NCBI RefSeq assembly: GCF_000472925.1
Contig: NZ_KI421479.1
Span: forward strand, 123,683-187,682
DNA: 64,000 bases
Reading direction: 5' to 3'
Source: Bradyrhizobium sp. Ec3.3
GTDB lineage: Bacteria; Pseudomonadota; Alphaproteobacteria; Rhizobiales; Xanthobacteraceae
Part shown: piece by piece, positions 1 to 7,448 of the stretch
Layout of the letters: each line of letters opens with the position of its first letter
How positions within the stretch are numbered: position 1 is the first letter of the stretch
The notes under the pieces: model-generated
What the model was told of the DNA's origin: nothing
Seen by the model: only the letters and a program-made list of their open reading frames with translations
Database searches by the model: none
Made by a program: the position numbers and the translations under genes

Positions 1-398
1 ACGCGATCGGCCCCGTGACGGTCTGCCAGTTCGCCAAGGCCGCCTTCGGCCGTTTCATCGAGGAGAGGCCGCATCTCCTGCGCCGTATCAACGAACTCGC
101 GGTGCGCGAATTGAGCCAGGCCCGCGACCACATGGTCCTGCTCGGACGCCGTTCGGCGGAGGAGAAGGTCGCGACCTTTTTCCTGACCTGGCGCGAGCGC
201 CTGATGCCGCTCAACGGCCCGTCGAACACGGTGCCGTTGCCAATGAGCCGCCAGGACATCGCCGACTATCTCGGACTGACCATCGAAACGGTCAGCCGCA
301 CCTTCACCAAGCTCGAGCGCGTCGGCGTGATCGAGATCATTCATGGCGGTATCAGCCTGCTCGATCCGGCGCGCGCCGAGGCCCTGGCGGCAGCCTGA
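1..398 (+). CDS. fixK: FixK/FNR-type regulator, C-terminal part (5' end outside window)
   Basis: The frame is open from the first base, so only the C-terminal ~130 residues are present. They hold the dimerisation helix and the Crp-type winged helix-turn-helix: SRQDIADYLGLTIETVSRTF is the recognition region, with the Glu-Ser-Arg signature (here E-T-V-S-R) typical of FNR/FixK proteins that read TTGA-N6-TCAA. The family controls microaerobic respiration, denitrification and fix genes in rhizobia. The oxygen-sensing cysteines of FNR, if any, would lie upstream and cannot be judged. A matching box lies 30 bases after the stop, so autoregulation or local control is plausible. Family certain; exact paralogue (FixK1, FixK2 or other) not resolved. 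Confidence 0.88.
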   Translation, partial: AIGPVTVCQFAKAAFGRFIEERPHLLRRINELAVRELSQARDHMVLLGRRSAEEKVATFFLTWRERLMPLNGPSNTVPLPMSRQDIADYLGLTIETVSRTFTKLERVGVIEIIHGGISLLDPARAEALAAA

Positions 399-428
399 GA
401 GACCTCTTTCCATGTTGATCGCTGATTT

Positions 429-442
429 TTGATCGCGATCAA
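429..442. promoter_or_regulatory. FixK/FNR box
   Basis: TTGATCGCGATCAA is a perfect palindrome matching the TTGA-N6-TCAA anaerobox consensus. It lies 62 bases upstream of the GTG of the small gene at 505. A class II activator position near -41 would put the transcription start around 475-480. The overlapping TTGATCGCTGATTTTT just upstream is a second half-site. That the site is FixK-bound is inferred from the match. Confidence 0.72.
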
Positions 443-504
443 CGACGGCGATCAGCCGCCGCGCATAATGCCCAGGTTGATGAGAGCTAAAGGGGAGAGG
501 CACC

Positions 505-639
505 GTGCCGACCGATGCGCTGTTGATGACCATTGCCGTTGTGACCGTCTTCGTTGCTTTCGCGGCGGTGTTGGCGTGGGCGGACCGCCAAACGAGGCCC
601 AACCAGCTCAAGTCGAACGAAACAGCCCTCAAACATTGA
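505..639 (+). CDS. 44-residue single-pass membrane protein, probable FixK target
   Basis: A GTG start preceded by the purine-rich AAAGGGGAGAGG opens a 44-codon frame. It has one hydrophobic segment (about residues 6-25, LLMTIAVVTVFVAFAAVLAW) followed by a polar, charged tail. No enzymatic motif is visible. Single-helix proteins of this size under FNR-type control are often assembly or stability subunits of respiratory complexes, but nothing here proves that. The perfect FixK/FNR box upstream and the strong ribosome site are the main support. It is too short to be recognised by family. Confidence 0.6.
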   Translation: MPTDALLMTIAVVTVFVAFAAVLAWADRQTRPNQLKSNETALKH

Positions 640-794
640 AGCGGCTGGGGTCATAGCCGCATTGGCATGACTGGAATTGAGTCGGCCGAGCGTCCATCCC
701 AGCCCTGCGGGGCGAAGACCGTGCATCGCCGCGGCATGGTTAATTCGCAACTCAGCATCGCGAATATCGCGCCGATGCAGCTTCTGGATGCAAA

Positions 795-839
795 TTTTGG
801 ACGGCGGGAGCGGTCCCTTTCCTGGCCCCCTGTCCAAAA
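795..839. promoter_or_regulatory. Spaced inverted repeat upstream of CRP-family gene
   Basis: TTTTGGAC (795-802) is repeated inverted as GTCCAAAA (832-839), 89 bases before the CRP-family start. It could be an operator or a weak hairpin. The rest of 640-927 shows no gene; an AT-rich patch TGCATATATATGG follows the second arm. Confidence 0.35.
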
Positions 840-927
840 GTGCATATATATGGTTTCCGGTTGAAAAGCCCGGCAACGTTGACTACGCAGGAACTCCAAT
901 ACCTCGCAGTCTTAGGAGTCCGGCGGC

Positions 928-1656
928 GTGCCTCAGGACAAGACCAGCGATCCCCGGCAGTCGTCGGGCAACAAACTGTCGGTGCTGCGCAAGCATCCGA
1001 TCTTCGCTGATCTGTCGCCGGAGGCGCTCGATCAGCTCTGCCGTTACGCCAAGCACACCACCGTCAAGCGCGGCGCGATGATTGCGGCGAAGGGCGATCC
1101 CGGCAACAATCTGTTCGCGGTCATCTCCGGAACGGTGAAGATTTCCTCTTCTTCGCCAGATGGCCGCAATGCCATTCTCAATTTGATCGGTCCTGGAGAA
1201 ATTTTTGGCGAGATCGCGGTGCTCGATGGTGCGCCGCGGTCGGCGGACGCGACTGCCAACACCAATTGCGAGCTCTACATCATCGACCGTCGGGACTTCC
1301 TCCCCTTCGTGAAGGGCCAGCCGGAACTGGCGATGAAATTCATCGAGCTGCTCTGCGGCCGGCTGCGCTGGACCAGCCAGCAGGTCGAGCAGGTAATCCT
1401 GCAGAACCTGCCGGGACGGCTCGCCAGCGCGCTGCTTGGCCTGACCGAGGAGCGCAAGCTCGACTCCGGCAGCGGAACCCTCGCGATCACCCAGCAGGAG
1501 ATCAGCGAGATGGTCGGCATGACCCGCGAGAGCATCAACAAGCAGTTGCGGGCCTGGGCCGCGCGGAGCTGGGTCCGCCTCGAGCATGGCGCCATCGTCG
1601 TGCTCGACATCGACGCGCTGCGCGAGCTCGCCGAAAGCGGTCTCGAAGGCGAGTGA
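928..1656 (+). CDS. Crp/Fnr family transcription regulator
   Basis: A 242-residue protein with the two-domain Crp layout. The N-terminal cyclic-nucleotide-type beta-barrel (about 20-140) contains GEIFGEIAVLDGAPRSADA, matching the phosphate-binding cassette of CRP, including the conserved Gly-Glu and Arg-Ser. The C-terminal helix-turn-helix is LAITQQEISEMVGMTRESIN (about 188-207). It has the Glu-Arg-region R-E-S-I-N pattern of CRP rather than the FixK E-x-x-S-R, so its DNA target should differ from the neighbouring FixK. The GTG start follows TTAGGAG. Ligand (cAMP or other) unknown. Confidence 0.85.
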   Translation: MPQDKTSDPRQSSGNKLSVLRKHPIFADLSPEALDQLCRYAKHTTVKRGAMIAAKGDPGNNLFAVISGTVKISSSSPDGRNAILNLIGPGEIFGEIAVLDGAPRSADATANTNCELYIIDRRDFLPFVKGQPELAMKFIELLCGRLRWTSQQVEQVILQNLPGRLASALLGLTEERKLDSGSGTLAITQQEISEMVGMTRESINKQLRAWAARSWVRLEHGAIVVLDIDALRELAESGLEGE

Positions 1657-1668
1657 CAACGTTCGGTG

Positions 1669-2445
1669 TCAGCCGTCGATGATGGCGACGGCCCGCGTCC
1701 AGCCTGCCGAGGCGCGCTCGATCTTCACGGGGAAGCAGGAGACCGTGAAGCCCGTCGACGGCAGCTTCTCCAGATTGTGCAATTTCTCGAGATGGCAGTA
1801 GCCGATGTGACGCCCCGCCTTGTGGCCTTCCCAGATCAGCTTCGCATCCCCGGTCTCGGCGTATCTCTTCGCGGTATGGACGAACGGCGCGTCCCAGCTC
1901 CAGCCGTCGGTGCCGGTCAGGCGCACCCCGCGCTCGAGCAGATACATCGTGGCCTCATAGCCCATGCCGCTGCCTGAATTGACGTAGTCGGCGCACCCGA
2001 ATTTCGCGCCGGCGCTGGTGTTGACGACGACGATCTCCAGCGGCGACAGCGTGTGCCCGATGCGCTCGAGCTCCTTCTCCACGTCGTACGCGGTCGCCAC
2101 ATAGCCGTCCGGCAGGTGGCGGAAGTCGAGCTTCACGCCGGGCTGCAGGCACCACTCCAGCGGCACCTCGTCGATGGTCCAGGCGCGCTCGCCGCGATTC
2201 ATGGTGGGATGGAAGTGCCAGGGCGCATCGAGATGCGTGCCGTTGTGGGTCGATAGCGATACCTGCTCCACCGCCCATCCCTGACCATCAGGCAGATCCT
2301 CCGCCTTCAGCCCGTCGAAGAACTGCAGCATGCGCGGCAGGCCCTGCTGATGATCGATGTACTGGATCGTCGGATGGTTGCCGGGCGGGTCGGCCGGCAC
2401 GTCATTCTGCAACGGCACAGAAATGTCGATCAGCTTCCGCGGCAT
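1669..2445 (-). CDS. Cyclase-family metal-dependent hydrolase (kynurenine formamidase-like)
   Basis: A 258-residue protein of the cyclase/KynB family. The metal signature HNGTHLDAPWHFH matches the HxGTHxDxPxH motif, whose His/Asp residues bind Zn or Mn and attack an amide or cyclic ester. The family spans kynurenine formamidase, isatin hydrolase and polyketide cyclases, so the substrate is open. The start ATG at 2445 was chosen because GAGGG sits 6 bases upstream; a longer reading would add about 80 residues of unlike sequence. It diverges from a TRAP transporter and may process the compound that system imports. Confidence 0.85.
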   Translation of the reverse strand: MPRKLIDISVPLQNDVPADPPGNHPTIQYIDHQQGLPRMLQFFDGLKAEDLPDGQGWAVEQVSLSTHNGTHLDAPWHFHPTMNRGERAWTIDEVPLEWCLQPGVKLDFRHLPDGYVATAYDVEKELERIGHTLSPLEIVVVNTSAGAKFGCADYVNSGSGMGYEATMYLLERGVRLTGTDGWSWDAPFVHTAKRYAETGDAKLIWEGHKAGRHIGYCHLEKLHNLEKLPSTGFTVSCFPVKIERASAGWTRAVAIIDG

Positions 2446-2498
2446 GGCCGTTCCCTCAAGATGTCCCGTTCTGCTTCGGAGCATCTTGAAGGGACTGA

Positions 2499-2527
2499 TC
2501 GATCGATGCAACTCCTGCATTGATCGA
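2499..2527. promoter_or_regulatory. Imperfect palindrome, candidate operator in divergent region
   Basis: TCGATCGATGCA and TGCATTGATCGA face each other across a 5-base spacer (one mismatch), 54 bases upstream of the cyclase start. The 530-base region 2446-2975 separates the leftward cyclase from the rightward TRAP genes and otherwise holds no convincing gene, so a shared repressor site here is reasonable. No cognate regulator is adjacent. Confidence 0.4.
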
Positions 2528-2975
2528 TGCCGGATTTGGCTTGGACTCGGAAGGCTGCCCGTCCTAGGCACGACATTGGCGGACATCGCGCCGATGCAGC
2601 GCGTTCGCATAGGAATGGGACGACCGTCTCGTCCGAACCTCCAAGCCGCAACCAATAGCGGTCGAGCATAAAACGAGAGGAACATCCATGGATACGACGA
2701 GCATCGTTACCTCGCATCCGGCATTGGCCGATGGCGAGGCGCGATTGAAGGGAGGCCGGCACCTGCCACGCAGGTCCCCGCCGGAGAGGGCGCGATGACG
2801 GTTGCACTTTCCAGGGCAAGCGGAAACATTGGTTGGATTCCCTCGACTCCGTCGCTCAAATCCTACCAAAGTGGTGCGTTTGTGACGCTTGACTTCACCC
2901 CTGAAGGGGAGCGCCTTAAGGCGGCCCGCAGCACCTGCGCAACGACGACATAATCAATTGAGGAGGAAAGACCAG

Positions 2976-3947
2976 ATGAAGACACTAGCCGGTATCATCG
3001 CCGCCGTTGCCCTGGCGGTCACAGCGCCCCTGGCGACCGCACGCGATTTCCGCTCTGCCGACGTACACCCCGCCGATTATCCGACTGTCGAGGCCGTCAA
3101 GTTCATGGGCAAGCAGCTCGCGACGGCGAGCGGCGGCAAGCTCGGCGTGAAGGTGTTTCCCAATGGAGCCCTGGGCTCCGAGAAGGACACCATCGAGCAG
3201 CTCAAGATCGGCGCACTCGACATGATGCGGATCAACGCATCGCCGTTGAACAACTTCGTGCCGGAAACCGTCGCGTTGTGCCTGCCCTTCGTCTTCCGGG
3301 ACACGCAGCATATGCGTAACGTGCTCGACGGGCCGATCGGCGATGAGATCCTGGCGGCCATGGAGCCTGCAGGATTGATCGGCCTTGCCTATTACGACAG
3401 CGGCGCGCGGTCCATTTACACCGTCAAGGCACCGGTCAAGTCGCTCGCCGACCTCAAGGGCTTGAAGATACGCGTCCAGCAATCCGACCTTTGGGTCGGC
3501 ATGATCCAGAGCCTCGGGGCCAACCCGACGCCGATGCCGTATGGCGAGGTCTATACTGCTCTCAAGACCGGCCTGGTGGACGCTGCCGAGAACAACTGGC
3601 CGTCTTATGAGTCGTCGCGCCATTTCGAGGCAGCCAAGTTCTACAACGTCACTGAGCACTCCCTGGCGCCCGAAGTTCTCGTGATGTCCAAGAAGGTCTG
3701 GGACACGCTGAGCAAGGAGGATCAGGCGATGATCCGCAAGGCGGCCAAGGAATCGGTGCCCGTCATGCGCAAGCTATGGGACGAGCGCGAGCAGGCGTCC
3801 CGCAAGACCGTCGAGGCGGCCGGCGTCCAGGTCGTTACGATCGCCAACAAGCAGGAATTCGTCGATGCGATGAAGCCGGTGTACACGAAGTTCGCCGGTG
3901 ACGAAAAGCTGCAGAGCCTCGTCAAGCGTATCCAGGACACGAAGTAA
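2976..3947 (+). CDS. dctP: TRAP transporter periplasmic solute-binding protein (DctP family)
   Basis: A 323-residue DctP-family receptor. The ATG follows AGGAGGAAAG. The first ~23 residues form a Sec signal peptide (MKTLAGIIAAVALAVTAPLA then a T-A cleavage region). DctP hallmarks include an ALKTGLVDAAENNWPSYESS segment, in which the family's asparagine/tryptophan region lines the ligand pocket, and an Arg in GLKIRVQQSDLW that usually salt-bridges a substrate carboxylate. It should deliver an organic acid to the DctQ/DctM permease encoded next. The substrate cannot be assigned by eye. Confidence 0.92.
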   Translation: MKTLAGIIAAVALAVTAPLATARDFRSADVHPADYPTVEAVKFMGKQLATASGGKLGVKVFPNGALGSEKDTIEQLKIGALDMMRINASPLNNFVPETVALCLPFVFRDTQHMRNVLDGPIGDEILAAMEPAGLIGLAYYDSGARSIYTVKAPVKSLADLKGLKIRVQQSDLWVGMIQSLGANPTPMPYGEVYTALKTGLVDAAENNWPSYESSRHFEAAKFYNVTEHSLAPEVLVMSKKVWDTLSKEDQAMIRKAAKESVPVMRKLWDEREQASRKTVEAAGVQVVTIANKQEFVDAMKPVYTKFAGDEKLQSLVKRIQDTK

Positions 3948-3964
3948 GAACAGAGCGCCCGGGT

Positions 3965-3992
3965 TCCGGCGTCGCCGACCCGCGACGCCGGA
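3965..3992 (+). promoter_or_regulatory. Intercistronic hairpin between dctP and dctQ
   Basis: TCCGGCGTCGC (3965-3975) pairs perfectly with GCGACGCCGGA (3982-3992) across six bases. No T-run follows, so it is more likely an mRNA-stabilising or attenuating hairpin than a full terminator. This placement fits the usual excess of binding protein over permease. Confidence 0.6.
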
Positions 3993-4013
3993 GCCTCGCA
4001 GGGAGACGCGGGA

Positions 4014-4565
4014 ATGACAGACCCACACGTCGCAAGCCACGAGCCGGAAGCCGCTGCGGCACGCCCGTCTACCGGCTTGCTGTCGCGGATCAATGCCACC
4101 GTCGCCCGCGTGGGCATGTATCTGTCCGTGAGCGGACTGCTCGTCATCGTCACCATCGTGTTCTACCAGGTGTTCGGACGTTACGTGCTCAATTCCAGCC
4201 CGACCTGGACGGAGAACCTCGCGCTGGTTCTGATCCTGTATGTCACGCTGATCGGCGCCGCCGTCGGCGTGCGCGATGCCGGACATATCGGCATGGACAG
4301 TCTGCTGGTGATGCTACCGGATCATTTGCGAGAGAAGATCGAACTGGTGATCCACGTTCTGGTGGCCTTGTTCGGCATTGCGATGGTCTACAACGGCTGG
4401 ATACTCGGGGCGTCGGTCGGAACCGTGAAGATTCCCAATCTCGGCCTTCCTGAGGTCGTCCGCTACGTGCCGTTGATCGCCTCGGGCGTCCTGATCGTTT
4501 CCTTTTCAATCGAGCACATCATTGCTCTCCTGCGCGGCGAAGAGGTCGTCCCCTCATGGAATTGA
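4014..4565 (+). CDS. dctQ: TRAP transporter small permease (DctQ family)
   Basis: A 183-residue membrane protein with four hydrophobic segments: about residues 38-58, 75-95, 115-138 and 155-172. This is the DctQ topology. The conserved interface stretch WTENLALVLILYVTLIGAAV is present. The N-terminal ~30 residues are polar and cytoplasmic. It pairs with the large permease, whose ATG overlaps the end of this gene by 10 bases, indicating translational coupling. It acts in the inner membrane in sodium-driven uptake. Confidence 0.9.
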   Translation: MTDPHVASHEPEAAAARPSTGLLSRINATVARVGMYLSVSGLLVIVTIVFYQVFGRYVLNSSPTWTENLALVLILYVTLIGAAVGVRDAGHIGMDSLLVMLPDHLREKIELVIHVLVALFGIAMVYNGWILGASVGTVKIPNLGLPEVVRYVPLIASGVLIVSFSIEHIIALLRGEEVVPSWN

Positions 4566-5848
4566 TCATTCTCGGCGCCACCTTCTTCGGCTTCCTCATC
4601 CTCGGCGTGCCGGTCGCCTTCGCGATCGGCCTCTCGGCGATTTGCACCATCCTTTACGAAGGCCTGCCGGTTGCCGTCATCTTCCAGCAGATGATGTCGG
4701 GGATGAACATCTTCTCCTTCCTCGCCATACCGTTCTTCGTCTTCAGCGGTGAACTGATGCTGCATGGCGGCGTCGCCGACAAGATCGTGCAGCTTGCCAA
4801 GAACCTCGTCGGGCACATCCGCGGCGGGCTCGGCATGTCGAACGTGGTCGCCTGCACGCTGTTCGGCGGCGTATCCGGTTCGCCCGTGGCCGACGTGTCG
4901 GCGATGGGAGCGGTGATGATCCCGATGATGAAAAAGGAAGGTTTCGACACCGACTACGCTGTCAACGTCACCACCCACGCTTCGCTGGTCGGAGCGTTGA
5001 TGCCGACCAGCCACAACATGATCATCTATGCCCTGGCTGCCGGCGGCAAGGTATCGATCGGCGCGCTGATCGCCGCCGGCATCTTGCCGGCGCTCGTGCT
5101 GATGGCGTGCATGCTGGTTGCCGCCTACGCAGTCGCGGTGAAGCGAGGCTATCCGGCCGGCAAGTTTCCGGGCTGGGCCGAGGTTTTCCGCTCGTTCGCG
5201 GCCGCCCTGCCGGGTCTTCTGATCGTCGGCATCATCCTGGCCGGCATCCTGTCCGGCGTCTTCACGGCAACTGAATCCGCAGCCGTCGCAGTCACTTACA
5301 CGATCCTGCTGACCTTCTTCATTTACCGTACCATGACCCTGCAGAACTTCCTGCGGGCCGCGGCCAAGGCGGTGAAGACGACGGGCGTGGTGCTGCTGCT
5401 GATCGGCGTCTCCACCATGTTCCAGTATCTGATGGGACTCTATGAAGTAGCCGACCTCGCCGGCGACATGATGAACAAGGTGTCCTCGGAACCCTGGATG
5501 ATCTTTCTGCTCATCAATGTCATCCTGTTCTTGCTCGGCACCTTCATGGACATGGCGGCGACCATCCTGATCTGCACCCCGATCTTCCTGCCGATCGCGA
5601 TGAAAGCGGGCATGGATCCGGTGCAGTTCGGCATGCTGATGCTGATCAACTGCGCCCTGGGGCTGAACACCCCGCCGGTTGGAACGACGCAATTCGTGGG
5701 CTGCGCCATCGGCGGCATCTCCGTGGGCGCGGTGATGCGCACCATCCTGCCGTTCTACGCAGCCCTGATCGCAGCGCTCATGTTCGTGACCTACGTCCCC
5801 GCCTTCTCGCTTTGGCTGCCGCGCCTGCTGATGGGGTACAAGGGATAG
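4556..5848 (+). CDS. dctM: TRAP transporter large permease (DctM family)
   Basis: A 430-residue, very hydrophobic protein with about 12 membrane segments. DctM signatures include GVSGSPVADVSAMGAVMIPMM and, in the second half, LGLNTPPVGTTQF, the two pseudo-symmetric substrate and sodium binding clamshell regions. It forms the transport channel with DctQ and receives solute from the receptor at 2976. Third gene of the operon; a strong hairpin follows. Confidence 0.93.
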   Translation: MELIILGATFFGFLILGVPVAFAIGLSAICTILYEGLPVAVIFQQMMSGMNIFSFLAIPFFVFSGELMLHGGVADKIVQLAKNLVGHIRGGLGMSNVVACTLFGGVSGSPVADVSAMGAVMIPMMKKEGFDTDYAVNVTTHASLVGALMPTSHNMIIYALAAGGKVSIGALIAAGILPALVLMACMLVAAYAVAVKRGYPAGKFPGWAEVFRSFAAALPGLLIVGIILAGILSGVFTATESAAVAVTYTILLTFFIYRTMTLQNFLRAAAKAVKTTGVVLLLIGVSTMFQYLMGLYEVADLAGDMMNKVSSEPWMIFLLINVILFLLGTFMDMAATILICTPIFLPIAMKAGMDPVQFGMLMLINCALGLNTPPVGTTQFVGCAIGGISVGAVMRTILPFYAALIAALMFVTYVPAFSLWLPRLLMGYKG

Positions 5849-5856
5849 CAGCCGTG

Positions 5857-5883
5857 CGTACGCCGGCACTTGGCCGGCGTACG
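5857..5883 (+). terminator. Hairpin after dctM
   Basis: CGTACGCCGGC and GCCGGCGTACG (11 perfect pairs, 5-base loop) begin 8 bases after the dctM stop. There is no clear T-run, so termination may be partial and the SDR gene 45 bases on could be co-transcribed. Confidence 0.6.
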
Positions 5884-5927
5884 GGCCTTGCGATATTTTG
5901 CGTCGCAGCAACAGGGAGAATCTGTCT

Positions 5928-6734
5928 GTGACGGACTATCGCAAGCTCTTCGATCTCACCGGCAAGACCGCGGTCGTGCTCGGCGCCGCATCCGGCATCG
6001 GCAGATCGTCGGCCGAGGCGCTGGCCGGGCTCGGCGCCCGCGTCATCTGCGCCGATCGTGCGCTTGACGCAGCGGAAGCGACCGCCGCTGGCATTCGCGA
6101 CAAGGGCGGCTGGGCCGAAGCGGCTGCGTGCGATGCTGCGAGCGCCGCGGATGTCAATGCGCTGGCCACGACCGTGATGCAGAAGTTCCCGCGGCTCGAC
6201 ATCGCTGTGACGACGCCGGGGCTGAACATCCGCAAGACCATTCTCGATTACACCGAGGAGGATCTCGACCGCGTCCTCAACCTGAACGTCAAGGGCACCG
6301 TCTGGTTCTTCCAGGCCTTCGGCCGCATCATGGTCGACCAGAAGGGCGGCAGCATCATCGCCTGTTCGTCGGTGCGCGCAGTCACCATCGAACCGGGCCT
6401 TGGCATCTACGGATCGACCAAGGCGGCGATCGGCCTCCTGGTGAAGGGTTTTGCCTCCGAGGTCGGCCATGCCGGCGTCCGTGTCAACGCGATTGCGCCG
6501 AGCATTGCCGAGACAGCGCTGACCGGTCCGTTCAAGCAGCGTCCCGACATCTATGATCTCTATGCCAGGCACACCGTCTTCAACCGCTGGAGCAGTGCCG
6601 ACGAGGTCGCAACTGCGGTGGCCTATCTCGCCTCGGATGCCGCAAGCTATGTCAGTGGCAGCACGTTGTTCGTTGATGGTGGCTGGACGGCCGTGGACGG
6701 ACCGCCGACCGGTCTCACGAAGCTCAGCAAATAG
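5928..6734 (+). CDS. SDR-family NAD(P)-dependent oxidoreductase
   Basis: A 268-residue classical short-chain dehydrogenase. The Rossmann motif GAASGIG is near residue 20, the catalytic Ser lies in ACSSVRA, and the YGSTK pair gives catalytic Tyr and Lys. An acidic residue after the second strand (CADRA) suggests NAD preference. The C-terminal YVSGSTLFVDGGW is typical of the FabG-like subfamily. The GTG start at 5928 was chosen because GGGAG precedes it; an ATG 30 bases upstream lacks a site. It follows the TRAP operon and probably oxidises or reduces the imported compound. Confidence 0.88.
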   Translation: MTDYRKLFDLTGKTAVVLGAASGIGRSSAEALAGLGARVICADRALDAAEATAAGIRDKGGWAEAAACDAASAADVNALATTVMQKFPRLDIAVTTPGLNIRKTILDYTEEDLDRVLNLNVKGTVWFFQAFGRIMVDQKGGSIIACSSVRAVTIEPGLGIYGSTKAAIGLLVKGFASEVGHAGVRVNAIAPSIAETALTGPFKQRPDIYDLYARHTVFNRWSSADEVATAVAYLASDAASYVSGSTLFVDGGWTAVDGPPTGLTKLSK

Positions 6735-6749
6735 CACGCGTCGTCTAAA

Positions 6750-7448
6750 CTAGCCGGAAAAGCCCATGCGGCGGCGCAGCTCGCTCCGGTCTGCGTCCGT
6801 CAGCAGCTCGATCAGGACGCGCGCCGCGGTGACATGTGCCGCGCGCGTCGCCACACCCGCTGTGTACATCGTCGCGAGCTCGTGTCCCGGCGGCAGCGAG
6901 CCGGACAGCACAATACCCTCTGTGGCGATGATTTCGGTCGCCTGCGTGCATCCGATCGGCCGTTTGGCATCGGATGCCGCCAGCTGCCGCATCGCGGTTG
7001 CGCCGTTCGGAAAGATTCTGAGGCGAGACGCAACCTCGTCGGCGATGCCGAGCCGGTCCAACGTCTTGGCGACGTGAATTCCGGCCGTGGAGGCCTTGAT
7101 GTCAGGAACGAAGATCGCATCGGCCGCACGCAGCGCGTCGCGCAGGTCAGACCCGGTCTTGACGGTGACCTTGGGGTCGTTGGCGCGCACCGCAAGCGCC
7201 GTCTCGACCACTCCGACGTCGACGATCGAGGTCGGATCGACGAACTCTTCGTCGCGAAGCTTTGTCACGAGCGCGCGCGTCAGGATGACGATGTCGGCTG
7301 GCGTGCCCCCACGCAACTTGTCGGCCATCAGGCCGACCGCGCCGAACTCGCCCTCGATGCCGAGCCCGGTCTGCGCCTTGAGAGTCTCGGCAAGCTGGGC
7401 GACTAGGCCCTGTGCCGCGCCGCCGCTCAAAATATGGATCGCCGTCAC
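6750..7448 (-). CDS. Leaderless ModA-like substrate-binding protein
   Basis: A 232-residue protein resembling the type II periplasmic binding fold of molybdate/ABC receptors (SGGAAQGL near the N-terminus, ADIVILTRA, then ALAVRANDPK). It begins directly at MTAIHILSGG with no signal peptide, so it is predicted to be cytoplasmic. The GTG start overlaps the TGA of the upstream molybdenum-hydroxylase large subunit by four bases, so the two are translated together. A role in molybdenum or substrate handling for that enzyme is inference. Similar leaderless proteins sit beside xanthine-dehydrogenase-family operons. Confidence 0.7.
   Translation of the reverse strand: MTAIHILSGGAAQGLVAQLAETLKAQTGLGIEGEFGAVGLMADKLRGGTPADIVILTRALVTKLRDEEFVDPTSIVDVGVVETALAVRANDPKVTVKTGSDLRDALRAADAIFVPDIKASTAGIHVAKTLDRLGIADEVASRLRIFPNGATAMRQLAASDAKRPIGCTQATEIIATEGIVLSGSLPPGHELATMYTAGVATRAAHVTAARVLIELLTDADRSELRRRMGFSG

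Noticed and set aside
760..2600. The 16-base string ATCGCGCCGATGCAGC-like match occurring near 767 and 2587
   Set aside because: A short shared word (ATCGCGCCGATGCAG) in GC-rich DNA; no extended similarity around it, so no repeat was called.
2430..2869. Overlapping reverse frames upstream of the cyclase
   Set aside because: They show no motif or ribosome site and cross the palindrome; the intergenic reading is simpler.
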